Origin: Pseudomonas sp. TH43 | GTDB lineage: Bacteria; Pseudomonadota; Gammaproteobacteria; Pseudomonadales; Pseudomonadaceae | Length of the DNA stretch: 64,000 nucleotides | Direction of reading: 5' to 3' | NCBI RefSeq assembly: GCF_016650635.1 | Contig: NZ_JAEKFI010000004.1 | Span: 1,782,501-1,846,500, forward strand | Shown here: piece after piece, positions 40,269 to 48,855 of the stretch | Layout: the number at the start of each line of letters is the position of its first letter | Numbering within the stretch: position 1 is the first letter of the stretch | Position numbers and translations under genes: made by a program | The notes under the pieces: generated by a model | Told to the model about the DNA's origin: nothing | Seen by the model: only the letters and a program-made list of their open reading frames with translations | Databases searched by the model: none

Positions 40269-41186
40269 ATGCAACTCCCGGACATGAATCTTCTGGTCGC
40301 CCTCGACGCCTTGCTCGACGAGGGCAGTGTGGTCGGTGCCGCGCGGCGAATGAACCTCAGCCCGGCGGCGATGAGCCGCACGTTGACACGAATCCGCGAA
40401 GCCATCGGTGATCCGATTCTGGTGCGCGCCGGTCGGGGGCTGGTGCCGACGCCCAAAGCGCTGGAGCTGCGTGAGCAGGTTCGCGATGTGGTCGAGCAGG
40501 CTGCGCTGCTGTTCCGCTCGGCTGACGACGTCGATCTGAGTACTTTGCGCCGACGCTTCAGCATCCGCGCCAATGACTTTTTCATTGGCGTGTACGGCGG
40601 CAAACTGTTCGACACCCTCGATCAAATGGCGCCGCACTGTGAGCTGCGCTTTGTCCCGGAAGGTGATGGCGACGATGAAGCGCTGCGTGAAGGGCGGATA
40701 GACCTGAGCGTGAGCAACACTCGCCCCGTCAGCCCGGAAGTCAAAGTGCAGAATCTGTTTTCCACCCATTTCGTTGGCCTGGTGCGCGAGGATCATCCGC
40801 TGCTCGACGGCGAAATCACCGCGGAACGTTACGCCGGGTTTTCTCACATCAGCATGTCCCGCCGTGGCATTGCTCGCGGCCCTATCGATACGGCGTTGAA
40901 CGCTTTGGGCCTGGAGCGGCGGGTGGCGGTGATTGCGCCGAGTTTCCATGCAGCGATGTTTGCCTTGCCTGATTCCGATCTGATCTTGCCGGTGCCCAAG
41001 GAGGCGTTGCTCAGCGTGCGGCGGTTAGGCCTGAAGCTGCGCTCGTTTGACCTGCCGATCCCGTTGCCGACGTTGATGCTGACCCAGGCTTGGCACCCGC
41101 GTTTCGACAAGGATCCGGCGCATCGCTGGCTGCGCGAAACCCTCAAGTCCTGCTGCGACGAAACGTGGCTGGCTGCCCAACCTTAG
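40269..41186 (+). CDS. LysR-family transcriptional regulator
   Basis: This 305-residue regulator has an N-terminal winged helix-turn-helix (about 4-62; GSVVGAARRMNLSPAAMSRTL) and a NodD-like effector-binding domain (about 90-295). ATG 40269 gives the standard MQLPDMNLLV start; a GTG nine bases upstream is possible. It precedes the efflux operon on the same strand, separated by a REP pair, and may control it or the sulfur operon on its other side. Confidence 0.85.
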   Translation: MQLPDMNLLVALDALLDEGSVVGAARRMNLSPAAMSRTLTRIREAIGDPILVRAGRGLVPTPKALELREQVRDVVEQAALLFRSADDVDLSTLRRRFSIRANDFFIGVYGGKLFDTLDQMAPHCELRFVPEGDGDDEALREGRIDLSVSNTRPVSPEVKVQNLFSTHFVGLVREDHPLLDGEITAERYAGFSHISMSRRGIARGPIDTALNALGLERRVAVIAPSFHAAMFALPDSDLILPVPKEALLSVRRLGLKLRSFDLPIPLPTLMLTQAWHPRFDKDPAHRWLRETLKSCCDETWLAAQP

Positions 41187-41206
41187 GTAGTTGTGAGTAC
41201 CACGAA

Positions 41207-41304
41207 TCCCTGTGGGAGCGGGCTTGCCCGCGATGAGGCCAGCAGCCGAAACATCTTTAGTGACTGATCCACCGCTATCGCGGGCAAGCCCGCTCCCACA
41301 GGGA
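41207..41304. repeat. REP pair between LysR and EmrB genes
   Basis: This is a 28-bp perfect inverted repeat (41207-41234 and 41277-41304) with the core TGTGGGAGCGGGCTTGCCCG, a second REP subtype (GCGGGCTTGCCCGC) that differs from the GCGAGCAGGCTCGC type found elsewhere in the window. Confidence 0.88.
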
Positions 41305-41413
41305 TCATCATCGTTGCGTCAGACGCACTTATAAACTGCCAATAAGTCAATTTTAGTCAGTACAAAGCCCGACTAAGATGCTCCGGTATTTTTCCTCCCG
41401 GAGTAGCTATTTC

Positions 41414-42952
41414 ATGACATCCCTGACGGTCACGGCGCCCATCGCTGCGGCCAACCCGGCGACGGCGGCTGCGCCACCGGTGTTCGGGGCGCGGATCATC
41501 GTTGGTCTGGTCGGCGTGCTGCTGGCAGTGCTGGTGTCGGGCCTCAACGAGATGGTGACCAAGGTTGCCCTGGCCGACATTCGCGGCGCGCTGAACATTG
41601 GTTACGACGAAGGCACCTGGCTGGTGTCCTTTTACGCCGCGACGTCGGTCGCGGCCATGGCCTTCGCGCCGTGGTGCTCGGTGACCTTTTCGCTGCGCCG
41701 CTTCACCCTCTGCGCGATCAGTCTGTTCACCTTGCTCGGCGTGCTCTGTCCGTTCGCCCCGAATTACGAAAGCCTGCTGCTGATGCGTACCCTGCAGGGC
41801 CTGGCCGGCGGTGCATTGCCGCCGATGCTGATGACCGTCGCGCTGCGCTTCCTGCCGCCGAATTTCAAACTCTATGGCTTGGCCGGTTACGCGCTGACGG
41901 CCACTTTCGGCCCTGGCCTCGGCACACCGCTGGCCGGGTTGTGGACTGAATACTTCGGCTGGCAATGGACGTTCTGGCAAATCATCGGGCCGTGCCTGAT
42001 TGCCATGGTCATGGTGGCTTACGGCATTCCGCAGGATCCGCTGCGCCTGGAACGCCTCAAAACGTTTAACTGGAAAGGGCTGCTGCTGGGTTTTCCGGCG
42101 ATCTGCATGCTGGTGATCGGCCTGTTGCAGGGCAATCGGCTGGACTGGTTTGAGTCCAATCTGATCTGCGCGCTGCTCGGCTGTGGATCTTTGCTGTTGG
42201 TGGCTTTATTGATCAACGAGTGGTCGCAGCCGATTCCGTTTTTCAAAATGCAGATGCTCGGCATACGCAACCTCTCGTTCGCGCTGATGACCCTGGCCGG
42301 CGTGCTGGTGGTGCTGCAAGCGGTGGTGTTGATTCCGTCGAGCTATCTGGCGCAAGTGCAGGGTTATCGCCCGGTGCAGACCGCGCCGATCATGCTGATC
42401 GCGGCGTTGCCGCAGTTGCTCGCGCTGCCGCTGGTGGCCGCGCTGTGCAACTTGCGCTGGGTCGATTGCCGCTGGGTGCTGGGGATCGGTTTGAGCATGC
42501 TGACGCTCTCCTGCCTGGGCGGGTCGCTGCTGACCGCGGAATGGATTCGCGACAATTTCTACGTCCTGCAATGGCTGCAGATTTTCGGCCAGCCGATGTC
42601 GGTGTTGCCGTTGTTGATGCTCTCGACCGGCAGCATTCAGCCAATGGACGGGCCGTTTGCCTCGGCATGGTTCAACACTGTGAAAGGTCTGGCGGCGGTC
42701 GTCGCCACCGGGGTGCTCGAGGCGCTGACCACGGCGCGTCTGCATTTTCACTCGACCATGCTGGTCGACAGCCTCGGCAACTCACCGTTGGCCGACCGCA
42801 GCGATCCGGGCCTTGCTCATCGCCTGCACGAACAGGCCGTGGTGCTGACGTCTTCTGATCTCTACGTGTGCATGGCTGGCGTCGCAGTGACGCTGATCTT
42901 GCTGATTTTCTGGCTGCCGACGCGGATCTTTCCACCGCGCGCACCGACCTGA
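41414..42952 (+). CDS. emrB: MFS multidrug transporter, DHA2/EmrB family
   Basis: This is a 512-residue drug:proton antiporter predicted to have 14 membrane helices. The first helix (IIVGLVGVLLAVLVSGL) precedes the DHA2-like NEMVTKVALADI loop, and a conserved Arg-rich loop (LMRTLQGLAGG) lies in helix 4. The start at 41414 follows CGGAGTAGC. It forms an operon with an EmrA-type adaptor (27-base gap) and an outer-membrane factor, giving a complete tripartite pump. The substrate is unknown. Confidence 0.88.
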   Translation: MTSLTVTAPIAAANPATAAAPPVFGARIIVGLVGVLLAVLVSGLNEMVTKVALADIRGALNIGYDEGTWLVSFYAATSVAAMAFAPWCSVTFSLRRFTLCAISLFTLLGVLCPFAPNYESLLLMRTLQGLAGGALPPMLMTVALRFLPPNFKLYGLAGYALTATFGPGLGTPLAGLWTEYFGWQWTFWQIIGPCLIAMVMVAYGIPQDPLRLERLKTFNWKGLLLGFPAICMLVIGLLQGNRLDWFESNLICALLGCGSLLLVALLINEWSQPIPFFKMQMLGIRNLSFALMTLAGVLVVLQAVVLIPSSYLAQVQGYRPVQTAPIMLIAALPQLLALPLVAALCNLRWVDCRWVLGIGLSMLTLSCLGGSLLTAEWIRDNFYVLQWLQIFGQPMSVLPLLMLSTGSIQPMDGPFASAWFNTVKGLAAVVATGVLEALTTARLHFHSTMLVDSLGNSPLADRSDPGLAHRLHEQAVVLTSSDLYVCMAGVAVTLILLIFWLPTRIFPPRAPT

Positions 42953-42979
42953 TTGCGGTACTGAACAATGAAGGTTTTT

Positions 42980-44050
42980 ATGACGACTCAAGCAAAGCAA
43001 AAACTCGCGGTGGCCGTTGCCACTGCGTTGGCGGTGGGCGTGCTGTTGTATCTGGCAGTGCCCGGCCTGTTTGGCAAACGTACGCAGCAGAACACCAATG
43101 ACGCTTTCGTCTCCGCTGATTTCACCTTGGTGGTGCCGCGTGTGGCCGGCTTCATCAAGGAAGTGCTGGTGGAGGACAACCAGCGGGTGAAGGCCGGGCA
43201 GTTGCTGGCGTTGATTGATGACCGCGATTTGCGTGCTGCCGCCGAAGCGGCTGATGCGCAGACACTGGTCGCCCGTGCGCAGTTGCAGAACGCCAAAGCG
43301 ACGCTGGAGCGCCAGACTTCGGTGATCGCTCAGGCACAGGCTTCGGTAGTGTCGGCCAAGGCTGAAATGGCCTTCGCCCAGCAGGAATTGAATCGCTACA
43401 ACCATTTGGCAGGCGTCGGTGCCGGCACCGTGCAGAACGCGCAACAGGCCCGTACGCGCATCGATCAGGCCTCCGCGCGGCTGGACACCGCGAGCGCAAA
43501 ACTGGCCGCCGAGCGCAAGCAGGTCGAAGTCCTCACCGCGCAGCGTAATGCCGCCGAAGGCACTTTGAAGCACGCACAAGCGGCGCTGGAAATCGCCAGT
43601 TTCGAACTCTCCTACACGCGCATCACCGCGCCGCAGGACGGCATGGTCGGCGAGCGTGCCGTGCGTGTTGGCGCCTATGTGACGCCGGGCAGCAAGCTGC
43701 TGGCGGTGGTGCCGTTGCAGCAGGCCTATGTGGTGGCCAACTTTCAGGAAACGCAATTGACCGATGTGCAGCCCGGGCAGCAAGTGCAAGTGCACGTCGA
43801 TAGTCTCGGCGGTGAAGCCCTGCGTGGCCGCGTCGAGAGTATCGCTCCGGCCACCGGCGTGACCTTTGCGGCGGTGAAGCCGGACAACGCCACCGGCAAC
43901 TTCACCAAAGTGGTACAGCGGATTCCGGTGAAGATTGTGCTGGAGCCGGGGCAGCCACTGGCCGAGCGACTGCGGGTGGGGATGTCGGTGGAGGCGAGTA
44001 TCGATACTCGCAGTTCGGCGACGTCGGTGCGTGAGGTAACTCAGCGATGA
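42980..44050 (+). CDS. emrA: EmrA-type membrane fusion protein
   Basis: This 356-residue adaptor has one N-terminal helix (about 8-28), a lipoyl domain (VPRVAGFIKEVLVEDNQRVK), a helical hairpin (about 85-205), and a second lipoyl plus beta-barrel region (TAPQDGMVGE). It bridges EmrB and the outer-membrane channel. ATG 42980 follows AAGG at good spacing; ATG 42968 has no visible ribosome site. The stop overlaps the next frame as ATGA. Confidence 0.87.
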   Translation: MTTQAKQKLAVAVATALAVGVLLYLAVPGLFGKRTQQNTNDAFVSADFTLVVPRVAGFIKEVLVEDNQRVKAGQLLALIDDRDLRAAAEAADAQTLVARAQLQNAKATLERQTSVIAQAQASVVSAKAEMAFAQQELNRYNHLAGVGAGTVQNAQQARTRIDQASARLDTASAKLAAERKQVEVLTAQRNAAEGTLKHAQAALEIASFELSYTRITAPQDGMVGERAVRVGAYVTPGSKLLAVVPLQQAYVVANFQETQLTDVQPGQQVQVHVDSLGGEALRGRVESIAPATGVTFAAVKPDNATGNFTKVVQRIPVKIVLEPGQPLAERLRVGMSVEASIDTRSSATSVREVTQR

Positions 44051-45603
44051 TTCATATTGACCGAACTGACGCCTTCGCGAGCAGGCTCGCTCCCACAGGG
44101 GCAGCGCATTCCAAAATGTGGGAGCGAGCCTGCTCGCGGAGAGGCCAATGGCAGCAACTCACTTTGGCTGCTTTGCTCGCAATAAGTCTCAGCGCCTGCA
44201 CAGTGGGGCCTGACTTCCAAAAGCCCGAAGCCACGCAAATCGCCGACTGGGCAAAACCGAGTAAATCCGCCCCCGGCCAAACCGTCAGCGAACCCCTCAA
44301 CGAACGCTGGTGGGAAGTCTTCAACGACTCGCAACTTTCGGCCCTGACCCAGCGCGCCGTGAAGAGCAACCTCGACCTGCAACTGGCCGGCAGCCGCCTG
44401 CAACAAAGCCGCGCTGCGCGTCAGGTGATCAGCGCTGATCGTTACCCGAACACCGCCGCCAGTGGCAGCTACGCGCGCAAACGCAACAGCGGCGAAGGCC
44501 TTACCGATCCTTCCGGAAACAATGGCGATTCCGCTTTCAATCTGTGGGACGCCGGTTTCTCCGCCTCATGGGAGCTGGATTTCTGGGGACGCGTGCGCCG
44601 TGAAACCGAAGCCGCCGACGCCAACCTCGAAGTCGCCGAAAACGACCGTCGCGGGGTGCTGTTGGCTGTGCTCGCCGACACCGCGCAGAACTACATTCAA
44701 CTGCGCGGCGTGCAAAACACCCGCGCCGTCACCGAGCAGAATCTCGACGTCGCCCGCCACAGCCTCAAGCTTTCGCAACTGCGTCTGAACGATGGCGTGG
44801 CCACTGATCTGGACGTCGCCGAAGCCGCCGCGCAAGTCGCCGCCATCGAATCGCGGCTGCCGGCGCTGGAGCAACGCCAATCGCAACTGATCAATGCGAT
44901 CAGCCTGTTGATGGGCGAGCCGCCGCAAGCCTTGGCCAGAGAGTTATCCACAGACGCCGCCGTGCCGCAGTCGCCGCCGCAAGTCGCTATCGGCCTACCG
45001 TCGCAACTAGCCGAGCGCCGCCCCGACATCCGTCAGGCCGAAGCGCGACTACACGCCGCCACTGCCAACATCGGCGTGGCCAAAGGTGATTTCTATCCAC
45101 GCATCACGCTGTCCGGCAACCTCGGCTCGCAGGCCATGCAGCTCAGTGATTTCGGCTCCTGGGGCTCGCGTGCTTTCGGCATCGGCCCACAATTCAGCTT
45201 GCCGCTGTTCGACGGCGGACGACTGCGCGGCATGTTGCAGTTGCGTGAAGCCCAACAGCAGGAAGCCGCCATCGGCTACCAGCAAACCGTGCTGCGCGCC
45301 TGGCATGAAATCGACGATCAACTGACCGCCTACAACGCCAGCCAACGCCGCCGCGACAGCCTCGCCGAAGCCGTGCGCCAGAACCAGATCGCCCTGCGCA
45401 CCGCGCAACAGCAATACGTCGAAGGCGTGGTCGATTTCGTCAACGTCCTCACTGTGCAAGGCGCGTTACTGGCCACGCAGGAGCAGTGGGTGGAAAGCTC
45501 GACGGGGGTTTCGCTGGCGATGGTGGGGTTGTACCGAGCGCTGGGCGGGGGCTGGGAGTCGGTTTATCCGATAGCGAAACTTGCTACCAGTAATCCGGTT
45601 TGA
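44047..45603 (+). CDS. NodT/OprM-family outer-membrane efflux lipoprotein with REP-encoded leader
   Basis: This is the outer-membrane channel of the Emr-type pump. A lipobox LSAC precedes TVGPDFQKPE, typical of NodT-family lipoproteins, and the two efflux repeats follow (about 100-290 and 310-500). The frame begins with an ATG overlapping the emrA stop, giving a 50-residue leader before the Cys, far longer than usual. The first 30 residues are encoded by a REP pair (44076-44138). An in-frame ATG at 44116, inside the REP, gives a more normal 27-residue signal peptide, so the true start is uncertain. Confidence 0.85.
   Translation: MIHIDRTDAFASRLAPTGAAHSKMWERACSRRGQWQQLTLAALLAISLSACTVGPDFQKPEATQIADWAKPSKSAPGQTVSEPLNERWWEVFNDSQLSALTQRAVKSNLDLQLAGSRLQQSRAARQVISADRYPNTAASGSYARKRNSGEGLTDPSGNNGDSAFNLWDAGFSASWELDFWGRVRRETEAADANLEVAENDRRGVLLAVLADTAQNYIQLRGVQNTRAVTEQNLDVARHSLKLSQLRLNDGVATDLDVAEAAAQVAAIESRLPALEQRQSQLINAISLLMGEPPQALARELSTDAAVPQSPPQVAIGLPSQLAERRPDIRQAEARLHAATANIGVAKGDFYPRITLSGNLGSQAMQLSDFGSWGSRAFGIGPQFSLPLFDGGRLRGMLQLREAQQQEAAIGYQQTVLRAWHEIDDQLTAYNASQRRRDSLAEAVRQNQIALRTAQQQYVEGVVDFVNVLTVQGALLATQEQWVESSTGVSLAMVGLYRALGGGWESVYPIAKLATSNPV
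44076..44138. repeat. REP pair inside the 5' end of the outer-membrane factor gene
   Basis: This is a 22-bp perfect inverted repeat (44076-44097 and 44117-44138) with core CGCGAGCAGGCTCGCTCCC, identical in core to the intergenic REP at 40119. It is positioned between the overlapping ATGA start and the membrane part of the signal peptide and is read in frame. Confidence 0.9.
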
Positions 45604-46273
45604 TCGCCGGTTTCTTGTGCGTGGGCACTCGGTTTGGAAACTGATTAAGGAGCAATTCTTCCGCAGTGATTACCCTTCGCAGCCAGTGAGAGTGATCTTT
45701 CAGGGAGCCTGGAGTGGGCCGGTTCAAACCTGCCCTGTGGGGAAGGATGACGCCAACGATCAGGTGAGGGAAATCTGCGCGTACTGCTCTCAATGCGGGG
45801 GTGATATCGGTGTCACTTGAAACCAGTACGAGTTGTTCGACACGCTCTTGCATTGGGAACATCACTTGCTGGCAGGCAGTGCGATACATGCTGATCGCTA
45901 TATGAACGTCGGTTTCCTTTTCTTCAAGCTTCCAGATGTCGACCTTGTCTTGACGTGAGGCCTTGGTGTTTTTGTCGATGAATCTAGGTGCTTTAGCCTG
46001 CTCAAGGTGATGTCGGCCAAAATGCACTCTGACATTGGTCGTGCGCAGTGCCCTTATGTAAGTGTCTTGGGCCTCTTTTGAAATTCGGCCCAATGTCGCG
46101 AGTTCGGGTTTTATTGATGAGGTGAAATAGTCAATCGAGACAACTGCGTTTTGCGGGTTTTCGATGTGCGCCACATGAACCAACAAACGTTCGAGATTTA
46201 GCCATTTATAGGGGGTTCCAGCGAGCAACCCATAGAACAAGTTGTAGCCATCGACAAAAAAAGCAGTGCGCAC
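45584..46273 (-). CDS. NYN-domain (PIN-like) putative ribonuclease
   Basis: This 229-residue cytoplasmic protein has a NYN/LabA-like fold. The acidic metal-binding residues of the family are visible: Asp8 (FFVDGYN), Glu/Asp in EEKETDVHIA (about 116-125) and Asp/Asp in VSSDTDITP (about 151-159). Family members act as RNases or RNA-processing factors. Its 3' end overlaps that of the convergent efflux lipoprotein by 20 bases. Local base composition is lower in GC than the neighbours, suggesting acquisition. The target is unknown. Confidence 0.85.
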   Translation of the reverse strand: MRTAFFVDGYNLFYGLLAGTPYKWLNLERLLVHVAHIENPQNAVVSIDYFTSSIKPELATLGRISKEAQDTYIRALRTTNVRVHFGRHHLEQAKAPRFIDKNTKASRQDKVDIWKLEEKETDVHIAISMYRTACQQVMFPMQERVEQLVLVSSDTDITPALRAVRADFPHLIVGVILPHRAGLNRPTPGSLKDHSHWLRRVITAEELLLNQFPNRVPTHKKPAIKPDYW

Positions 46274-46295
46274 AAATCATTCCTCAGAAACGAAA

Positions 46296-46319
46296 AAACC
46301 GGCCTAAGCCGGTTTCTTC
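46296..46319 (-). terminator. Minus-strand rho-independent terminator upstream of the NYN gene
   Basis: AAACCGGC (46296-46303) and GCCGGTTT (46308-46315) form an 8-bp stem. On the minus strand it is followed by six T (complement of 46293-46298). It lies before the NYN start, so it must end a minus-strand transcript that begins further right, in the apparently empty region. Confidence 0.7.
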
Positions 46320-46418
46320 ACCCCAACTGCCAGCGAACTGAATCGCTACGTACGGGGTTGAGTAAGGCAATCCTAGATTGAGCGCGTCATGCAGGTCAAC
46401 CACCAAATAATTGCAGGC

Positions 46419-46532
46419 TCACTCCGCTGGTTTATCTCCAGCACCGGCTCGCCAGTTTTGGTTGCTGATACCAACCGGGGTCAAGCCATTTAGGGGCTTC
46501 TGTATTAGAGGTTGTTGCAGGGAGAGGTACAT
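46419..46532 (-). CDS. Possible 37-residue small protein
   Basis: A short frame begins MYLSLQQPLIQ and ends in AGAGDKPAE. Its ATG is preceded by GCAGGGCAA (AGGG at about 5 bases), and it lies about 100 bases ahead of a good minus-strand terminator. No motif or membrane helix is recognised. It may be a real small protein, the remnant of a longer gene, or chance; the evidence is only the ribosome site and the terminator. Confidence 0.25.
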   Translation of the reverse strand: MYLSLQQPLIQKPLNGLTPVGISNQNWRAGAGDKPAE

Positions 46533-46759
46533 TTGCCCTGCGTTCATTCTCTTAGGTCGCTTGTCTATCACCCTTTTCGCAATGAGCAATTGGTAGCTTC
46601 CTCAACTCGTGTAGGAAGTCGGGGTTTGCCTACCTTTCTTAAACAACCATGAAGCAGCCCTCTCTTTTGAAACATTACATTTCCATGGAGTGATGGCCTT
46701 TCGCTTGACGCTAACTTCCGCTGTCGTAGACTCCGCACATCCGTCAGGGAGTAGCGGTT

Positions 46760-47539
46760 ATGCAGCGTTTTCGTGGTTGGGTTGTCGGATTGACCTTAGT
46801 TACGTGTGCAGTTCAGGCGCAAACGCCCGGGCCAGACGATCCGCTGCTGGATAACCCGGCGTCCGGCACGGCCACCGCGAGCAGTGAGGCGCGGGGTGTG
46901 TTGCGCGCTCGGGATCAGGCGACGCTGGCCAGCGAGTTGTCGGGGCGGATTGTCGAGTTGCCGTTCAGTGAGGGCGAGTCGTTCAAAAAGGGCGATACCC
47001 TGGCGCGATTCGATTGTTCGGCCTATCAGGCCCAGCTCAATGCCGCACAGGCCGCCAATCGTGGCGCCGGTGAAGAGTTGGCGCACAACAAACAACTGGC
47101 CGCGCTCAACTCTGTTGGCCGCTTCGAAGTGGCGCGGGCCGAGGCCAAGGTCAGCGAGACCCAGGCGCAATCTCAGGTTTATCAGGTGCAGGTCAAACGT
47201 TGCAGCGTGATCGCGCCGTTCGATGGGCAAGTGGTGGAACGCAAGGTTCAGCGCTATGAAAGCGTGCCGGCCGGCGCGCCGCTGCTCGATGTCGTCGACA
47301 ATCGCACCCTGGAAATTCACTTGCTGGTGCCGTCGCGCTGGATGGCCAGGCTCAAGCCCGGTCAGACCTTCAGCTTCGTTCCCGATGAAACCGGTCAGCC
47401 GATCGACGCCACCGTCAAGCGTCTTGGTGCACGAATCGACGAGGGCAGCCAGACGCTGTTGCTGGTCGCAACACTCCCCGAAGCCAAAGGTTTGCTGGCC
47501 GGCATGAGCGGCACGGCACGTTTCCCGGAGCTTAAGTGA
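46760..47539 (+). CDS. Periplasmic adaptor (HlyD/RND-type membrane fusion protein)
   Basis: This is a 259-residue secreted adaptor. A signal peptide (about 1-20, cleavage near VQAQ) is followed by a short Pro/Asp-rich linker, a lipoyl domain (SGRIVELPFSEGESFKKGD near 61), a compact helical hairpin, and the second lipoyl half (APFDGQVVER near 153). It lacks the longer C-terminal domains of classic RND adaptors. It is the first gene of a packed operon; its stop overlaps the next start as GTGA. AGGGAG precedes the start. The likely partners are the next two gene products and a TolC protein, possibly the one at 61818. Confidence 0.82.
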   Translation: MQRFRGWVVGLTLVTCAVQAQTPGPDDPLLDNPASGTATASSEARGVLRARDQATLASELSGRIVELPFSEGESFKKGDTLARFDCSAYQAQLNAAQAANRGAGEELAHNKQLAALNSVGRFEVARAEAKVSETQAQSQVYQVQVKRCSVIAPFDGQVVERKVQRYESVPAGAPLLDVVDNRTLEIHLLVPSRWMARLKPGQTFSFVPDETGQPIDATVKRLGARIDEGSQTLLLVATLPEAKGLLAGMSGTARFPELK

Positions 47540-48855
47540 ACGCCCCGGTGAGCGGCGGCGCCGAGCAGGTATTCGCGCGGTTTCTCGATCTTGAACGCCA
47601 GACCCGCGCTGCCCGTGATACTGCGCAACTGGCCTACAGTCTGGTCAATGACGGCCAGTCGCTGTTCGGTTTTCGTCATGCCGCGTTGTTGATTGCCGGC
47701 AAGGTGCAAGCGGTGACCGGCGTCAGCGCGGTCGAACCGAATGCGCCGTTTGTGGCGTTCGTCGAGCAGGCCGTGGCGCAGTTGTTCAAGCAGGATGTGC
47801 TCCAGCAGGCGCGAGTGATTGCCCCCGAATTGCTGAGCGACAGCCTCCAGGCCGACTGGCGCAGTCTGTCCGCCGCGCAGGTGTTCTGGCTGCCGCTGAT
47901 TGGTCGCGACGCGCAGGTATTCGGCGGCTTGTGGCTGGCGCGTGATGTGCCGTGGAATCCCTCCGAACAAGTGCTGTTATCGCAACTCGGCGACACCTAC
48001 AGCCATGCCTGGCTGGCGCTGCAACCGCGCAAGCCGTGGCGACTGCGCTGGACGCGCAAACGTCAGGTGGCGCTGGTTGCGGTGCTGTTGCTCGGGTTGT
48101 TGATTCCGGTGCGCCAATCGGTGCTGGCGCCGGCCGAAGTGGTGCCGCTGGGCGGTCGTGTGGTGGCAGCGCCGCTGGACGGAGTGATCGCCGAGTTTCT
48201 GGTCAAACCCAATCAGACGGTGAAAACCGGCGACGTCCTGGTGCGGTTCGAAAGCACCACGCTCAAGGCTCAGGCCGATGTCGCTGAACGCGCATTGGGC
48301 GTGGCCGAGGCGGAACTGAAATCCAATTCCCAGCGCTCGTTTGCCGATGCGGAATCCAGTTCACGCGTGGATTTGCTCGCCGCCCGCGCCGAGCAGAAAC
48401 GCGCCGAACGCGACTACGCCCGCGAGTTGCTCAATCGCAGTGAAGTGCGCGCTGAACGCGACGGCATCGCAGTGTTTGCCGATGCCGAACGCTTGACCGG
48501 CAAACCGGTGCAGACCGGCGAACGTTTGATGGAAATTGCCGATCCGAACCAGGCCGAATTGCGCATCGAACTGGCGGTGGGCGACGCGATCTCGCTGGAA
48601 CCGGGGGCCGAAATCTCGCTGTTTCTCGACAGCGATCCGCTGAAGCGCCACCTCGCCACGCTGGAGCGCTCGGCCTACGAGGCGCAACCGACCGCCGGCG
48701 GGCAGCTTGCGTACCGGTTGGACGCCAATTTCAACGATGCCCCACCGCGCATCGGCCTGCGCGGCACGGCGAAAATCTTCGGCGATCGCGCACCGCTGGC
48801 GTTGTACCTGCTGCGTCGGCCACTGGCCGGCCTGCGTCAGAGCGTGGGCCTGTAA
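47536..48855 (+). CDS. GAF-like/HlyD fusion adaptor
   Basis: This 439-residue inner-membrane protein has two unlike parts. The N-terminal 165 residues are cytoplasmic and look like a GAF-type domain (ARDTAQLAYSLVNDGQSLFGF near 26; VFWLPLIGRDAQVFGGLWL near 115). A single helix at about 178-194 (VALVAVLLLGLLIPV) leads into a periplasmic HlyD region with a lipoyl domain (APLDGVIAEFLVKPNQTVK), coiled coil and beta-barrel. The layout suggests an exporter adaptor with a built-in cytoplasmic sensor or cargo-binding domain. Starts and stops abut or overlap both neighbours. Confidence 0.78.
   Translation: MNAPVSGGAEQVFARFLDLERQTRAARDTAQLAYSLVNDGQSLFGFRHAALLIAGKVQAVTGVSAVEPNAPFVAFVEQAVAQLFKQDVLQQARVIAPELLSDSLQADWRSLSAAQVFWLPLIGRDAQVFGGLWLARDVPWNPSEQVLLSQLGDTYSHAWLALQPRKPWRLRWTRKRQVALVAVLLLGLLIPVRQSVLAPAEVVPLGGRVVAAPLDGVIAEFLVKPNQTVKTGDVLVRFESTTLKAQADVAERALGVAEAELKSNSQRSFADAESSSRVDLLAARAEQKRAERDYARELLNRSEVRAERDGIAVFADAERLTGKPVQTGERLMEIADPNQAELRIELAVGDAISLEPGAEISLFLDSDPLKRHLATLERSAYEAQPTAGGQLAYRLDANFNDAPPRIGLRGTAKIFGDRAPLALYLLRRPLAGLRQSVGL

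Larger units (their letters stand above)
46274..46759. other. Low-GC intergenic region with hairpins upstream of the adaptor operon
   Basis: These 486 bases have no recognisable gene and are clearly lower in GC than the surroundings. A strong minus-strand terminator is at 46296-46319. A series of short hairpins follows at 46426-46442, 46460-46476, 46483-46499, 46517-46541 and 46597-46618. The right end (about 46690-46755) should hold the promoter of the adaptor-M50 operon; CGCTTGACG near 46703 could be a -35 element. Confidence 0.55.

Noticed and set aside
46411..46596. A 61-codon plus-strand frame in the low-GC intergenic region
   Set aside because: It has no ribosome site and no recognisable features. 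Cys/Arg-rich composition suggests a chance frame opposite the minus-strand candidate.
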